In this document: positions 60,360 to 64,000 of the stretch, one piece after another
Layout of the letters: the number at the start of each line of letters is the position of its first letter
How positions within the stretch are numbered: position 1 is the first letter of the stretch
Source of the DNA: Sarcophilus harrisii
Lineage: Eukaryota > Chordata > Mammalia > Dasyuromorphia > Dasyuridae
Direction: 5' to 3'
Assembly (NCBI RefSeq): GCF_902635505.1
Contig: NC_045429.1
Span: 464,707,359 to 464,771,358 of the forward strand
Length of the DNA stretch: 64,000 bases
Made by a program: the position numbers and the translations under genes
Notes under the pieces: model-generated
The model's database searches: none
Told to the model about the DNA's origin: nothing
The model's input: only the letters and a program-made list of their open reading frames with translations

Positions 60360-62159
60360 CTCCTTCCCTCTATCAGCAGAACAGAAACTCAATTACTTTC
60401 TATTTCCCCAGGCAGCAAAAAATCTTAAATGGACAGAAGCAATAATTTTAAAATTTCATTAGCTCACATCCCAAGGGCAGTTACATTTCTAATGCTTCAT
60501 ACACAATTTCATTGGATGAGCATAATGAACCTTTGACAACAGAGGAAGTGCCTTCATTCTCATCATATACATACTCAGACCATGAGCTCAGAATGGTTTA
60601 GTGACTTGATCCAAATCTCAGCAGCTGAGACTAGAACTCAAATACTGTGAATAGGCATGCTCTATCCATGGTACTGGACAAATTATTTTTACTTTCAATC
60701 TTTCCCTTTCATTGTTTGTACTTTCAATTCTTTCATTACAGATATAGTACCATTTGGTCCACACAAAATAAACATTACAATTATTTTATGATCTATCTTA
60801 CCTGTAAGCATGATAAGTTTTCCTTGTGAACACTTAATTTTTTTCTTTGACATTATCTGAGGTCACAATTGAATACCAATACATATATTTTTTTAATTTA
60901 CTGGATGCATAAGTGATTCTGTTTTAATGCATTATTTTTTTAAATAGCCATTATTATTTTTTCTAAAAAATTATCTTTAGATGCCTCTGCTTACTAAAAC
61001 AAAATTAAAGTCCTTCTAAGAAGCACAATTTTAAAAAATGCATTAAATTTCCCATGTCTGAAAATGTGTGTCTCATATAGGAATTTGATTTTTACCATCC
61101 TTTTGTGTGGAAGTCAACCACATGCTTCATTATTGGTCCTCTTGTAGCCCTTCCTCTTTTGAGATTCACAAACTATTAATTGAGATAATGGGCCAAGGGA
61201 TTTCACCTAAACATTTATCAGTGGCACCTTAAGTGATAAATAATAGTCTAATTTGGTTATAAAGATATTTATCTGGGGCAACGAGTATTGCAACTTTCAA
61301 CTTTAACCTCTGCCTTTCTGTAGTGATTCTAAAGTATCACAATTCGGAAATCACTGCTTTGGGGGATCCTTTCATGATTACAACAAACTCTGACTCCTTT
61401 TAGGGGAACCATATTCTATCAGTTTCTCCACTTGACATCAAATTATTTCTAAAAGTCTAGGAAGGTTGAACATTCATGTGCAAATGACTACAACTATGCA
61501 AAGACTCTCAATGGCTATCTCTTCACTAGCGTAGTTCTCTCATTTCTAGGTTACCTAGTAACCACATCTCATCCACCTGGTAATCACCAGATCAAGATCT
61601 GACCTGGTTTGCATTCTTGCAGCAATGAGGGCAGGCTACTTGAAAACAATAGTCACTAGAAATCCACAGTAGAGGTCATCATGAAATCATGGACCACCAC
61701 CACCTTTCTACAAAAACAGACCTAGAAGTTCCTCTTACTGAAAGGTTAGGTTGTTTTCTAATTTGAACTTATCCTTTCTTTATCTTATTTTTTTATCTGG
61801 CAGTTTCTTAAAGAAATTGGTTGGCAACATAGTTTGGTCATTCAGAAGAATTTCAGTGACAATGTAGCCACTTTATTAGTGGTAGTGAAAACAAAGTTAT
61901 ATCTGAAGGAATTCTATTCTTTCAAAGATTGTTCATATATAAATATTATTTAAAAAAAAACAAGCAATATTTGGAATGGACCTTCAAGTACATTTGTTGT
62001 TTAATGCAACACTTGTCATAAACCAATAGAAAGATAAATCTTTTTAATTCATTTTGACTGGTTAGAGTTTAATAAAATGAATTTCTATCTCTCAGCAGGA
62101 GCTTGTCCTTTTGTTTTCCATCTCATATACATGTGAGCATTTTTATTATATTCTGTTTC

Positions 62160-62400
62160 AAAATCAAAATACATCTGGTGGTACAGTGGACCCTGAGTCA
62201 GGAAGAGCAGAGTTTTTATCCCAGCTGAGAAACTTGCTAGTCAAGTCACAGGATCTCTGTTTGCCTCAGTTTCTCTATTTGTAAAATGGGCTTAATAAGA
62301 ACACTTAATTTCTAGGGGTTCCCTTGAGATAAATTAAAACAATATTTATACAGTGCAGGACATATGACAGGTACTGTATAAAAGTTGACTGTTACTTTTA
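62160..62400 (+). repeat. CORE-SINE (MIR-like) in unit C intron
   Basis: It contains 'tgcctcagtttctctatttg' and 'aaaatgggcttaataagaac', the core and tail of a MIR/CORE-SINE, after a degenerate head ('tggtggtacagtggaccctg'). Confidence 0.65.
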
Positions 62401-62441
62401 TTTAATTTTTACTATTTCCTCCCCAATTCTGCTCTCCTTCT

Positions 62442-62500
62442 TAATTAATGAGGGTAGTAAATGCTCTCCTTCTTAGAACATTTACTACCCTCATTAATTA
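62442..62500. repeat. Perfect 22-bp palindrome with 15-base loop
   Basis: Arms 62,442-62,463 and 62,479-62,500 are exact reverse complements (TAATTAATGAGGGTAGTAAA plus two bases). A 13-bp direct repeat, GCTCTCCTTCTTA, starts at 62,431 and at 62,463. Neither feature is in the matching parts of units A (about 5,670) or B (about 37,725). Confidence 0.95.
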
Positions 62501-63004
62501 GTGACTTGGTGAGGCACTAAATTTAGTGCCATTTTATCCAGTCCAAAGTGGATTTTTATATAACTGTGGATATGTTGTCTGCCCCACCAATCTATGAGCT
62601 CTAGGAGAGCAAGAAATATCTCTTATAAGTCCTGGTGCTTATCAGAGGGCCTGGCTTATAGTACACACTTGAGATGTTTGTTAACTTGAATAAGTTTTGA
62701 GAAAGAAGAATTTTGGATAATTTAATACCTTTTGGCACTTTCAAGAGAATTTCCTAGTCCCAAATCCCAAACAATGATCTTATAGATGATCACTGCAAGG
62801 GAATTAAAGGACCATGGAGTCCAATCCCCTCATATTAAAATTGGGGAAATTGAGATTGAGTGAATTGAGTGACTAGTCCAGGAAGCCACTACTAAAAAAT
62901 ATCTGAAAAAGAATTCTAAGGCAGGTCTTTCTTTCCTAGCTCTAGCACTTACCTCATGACAACACCAAGAAACCTCTTGTAACCACAGCTTTCATTTCAC
63001 TCAC

Positions 63005-63100
63005 CTGGAAGGCAACTCCTTAGGCCTGCTTGGTCCAGCATCCATAGTGCTTCCCTTTGCTCAAAATAAGAGATCACCTCTTCTCTGGGAACTGGAAGGC
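63005..63100 (-). CDS. Unit C KRAB-B box exon
   Basis: 96 bp, acceptor CTCAG, donor CCAG|GTGAGT. In phase 1 it reads (G)LPVPREEVISYFEQREALW, then MLDQAGLRSCLP, and joins G|AA to the finger exon. Glu replaces Asp and Gln replaces Glu relative to A and B, both mild. The KRAB-A exon expected about 1.5 kb further upstream lies outside the window. Confidence 0.9.
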
Positions 63101-63504
63101 CTGAGCAGAGATATCAGTTAGAAATGAAGATGGAGAGAGATTTGTAATTTCATTCTTTTTATGAAAAGGGTAAGGATGCAGAATTGCTCCATTTTGAGAT
63201 TCAAACATTATGTTCAAATACAGGAGTCTATGGTAACCCATTAGTGCTTGTAAAGTAAGTAATTCCAAAAAGAATGTGCCACATTGTCCTGCTATACAAA
63301 ATGTTCTGAGAAAGAGCCAAATGTTCTGCCACAATCCCCACCTCCCATTCTTTTATGTTCCACTCTTGAAGAAGCTTCCAACCCTACAACTGGATAAAAA
63401 GTGTTATTGGGCCAGAGCTGTCTGCAGCCTAGTTAACAGGGATCTTGGTTTCAGCACACCTTCTTCATAGAAGGATAGACTCATTCCATAGTTTCCATTA
63501 TCTA

Positions 63505-63617
63505 GATATTAAATGGAGTTGGTAGTGCAATGGAAAGAGACCTGGGTATAGAGCCTGAAGGGCCTGAGTTTAAACTGAGTCTCAGAATGTCACTAGCTGT
63601 ATGCCCCTTAAGTAATT
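63505..63617 (+). repeat. CORE-SINE of unit C, cut by an L1-type insertion
   Basis: This is the copy of the ancestral element at 6,716 and 38,790 ('gttggtagtgcaatggaaag', 'gcctgagtttaaactgagtc'). It breaks off at about 63,617 where L1-type sequence begins. Confidence 0.7.
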
Positions 63618-63990
63618 AAAGTCTTACATGAACTGATACTAAGTGAAAAGAGTAGAATCAAGAGAACATTGTACAAAACAACAAGACTATTCAATGATTA
63701 ATTCTGATGGACATGACACTTTTCCATAGTGATACTAAGTGAAAAGAATAGAATCAAGAGAACATTGTACAAAACAACAAGACTATTCAATGATCAATTC
63801 TGATGGACATGACACTTTTCAATAGTGAGGTGATTCAGGCCAGTTCCGATGGTTTTGTGATGGAGAGAGCCATCTGCACCCACAAGGAGGATCATGGGGA
63901 CTAAGTGTGGATCATAACATAGTAAGTTTCACTTATTTTTGTGTTGTTTGCTTGCATTTTATTTTCTTTCTCATTTTATTCTTTTTTGAT
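63618..63990 (+). mobile_element. L1-type 3' end with an internal 96-bp tandem duplication
   Basis: 'cttacatgaactgatactaa', 'tagaatcaagagaacattgt' and 'atctgcacccacaaggagga' follow the 3' end of an older marsupial L1. Bases 63,635-63,730 are repeated at 63,731-63,826 with only a few differences. The window ends close to its 3' end. Confidence 0.7.
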
Positions 63991-64000
63991 TTGATTTTTC

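Larger units (their letters stand above)
60270..63004 (-). other. Unit C intron between KRAB-B and finger exons
   Basis: A 2.7-kb intron, mostly alignable to unit A's. An (AT)n run at about 60,330-60,354 lies near the finger-exon acceptor, where A and B have CA-type repeats. It contains an extra CORE-SINE (62,160-62,400) and a palindrome (62,442-62,500). No ORF is credible. Confidence 0.6.

Overview
The window is mammalian and almost certainly marsupial. Its interspersed repeats read as marsupial-type L1 (ORF1, ORF2 and 3' ends), an RTE/Bov-B-like LINE, CORE-SINEs, a tRNA-derived marsupial SINE, CR1/L3 fragments and retroviral LTRs. I recognise these from memory of the families, not from a search, and I cannot name the species.

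The genes are three tandem paralogues of a KRAB-C2H2 zinc-finger (KZNF) transcriptional repressor family, all on the minus strand. Unit A (about 1-14,600) and unit B (about 33,600-54,600) appear complete: a 5' non-coding exon in a GC-rich promoter, a short exon encoding MGPGSLRPP(P/L)Q, a 127-bp KRAB-A exon, a 96-bp KRAB-B exon and one long finger exon. The exons join in frame with consensus GT/AG junctions, giving predicted proteins of 727 aa (A) and 725 aa (B), each with about 20-21 fingers. Unit C (58,300 to the end) is cut by the window edge: its 13-finger exon and KRAB-B exon are present, while its KRAB-A exon, start exon and promoter would lie beyond 64,000. KRAB recruits TRIM28 (KAP1) and the SETDB1/HP1 silencing machinery, and the fingers choose the DNA target, often a transposable element.

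Layout: 1-14.6 kb unit A; 14.7-18.3 kb RTE and L1 fragments; 18.3-21.6 kb broken retroviral material; 22.4-23.0 kb a decayed third promoter/exon 1; 23-27 kb mostly unrecognised with CR1/L3; 27-32.5 kb a minus-strand L1 mosaic; 32.5-33.6 kb unrecognised; 33.6-54.6 kb unit B, its first introns swollen by L1, RTE and older unit debris; 54.6-57.9 kb L1 with a nested L1; 58.3-64 kb unit C.

The most interesting structure is how the units differ. Unit A's first exon has grown a roughly 1.4-kb minisatellite of a 25-26-bp unit present about twice in unit B. Unit B instead carries a different GC-rich 29-bp minisatellite in intron 1. A roughly 1.3-kb intron tract is about 99% identical between A and B while flanks on both sides are about 85-90%, which suggests gene conversion. 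The finger arrays show higher-order repetition, non-canonical linkers and fossil fingers beyond the present stop codons. Percent identities quoted are hand counts from sampled alignments. I found no structural RNA gene, CRISPR array or clearly new system.
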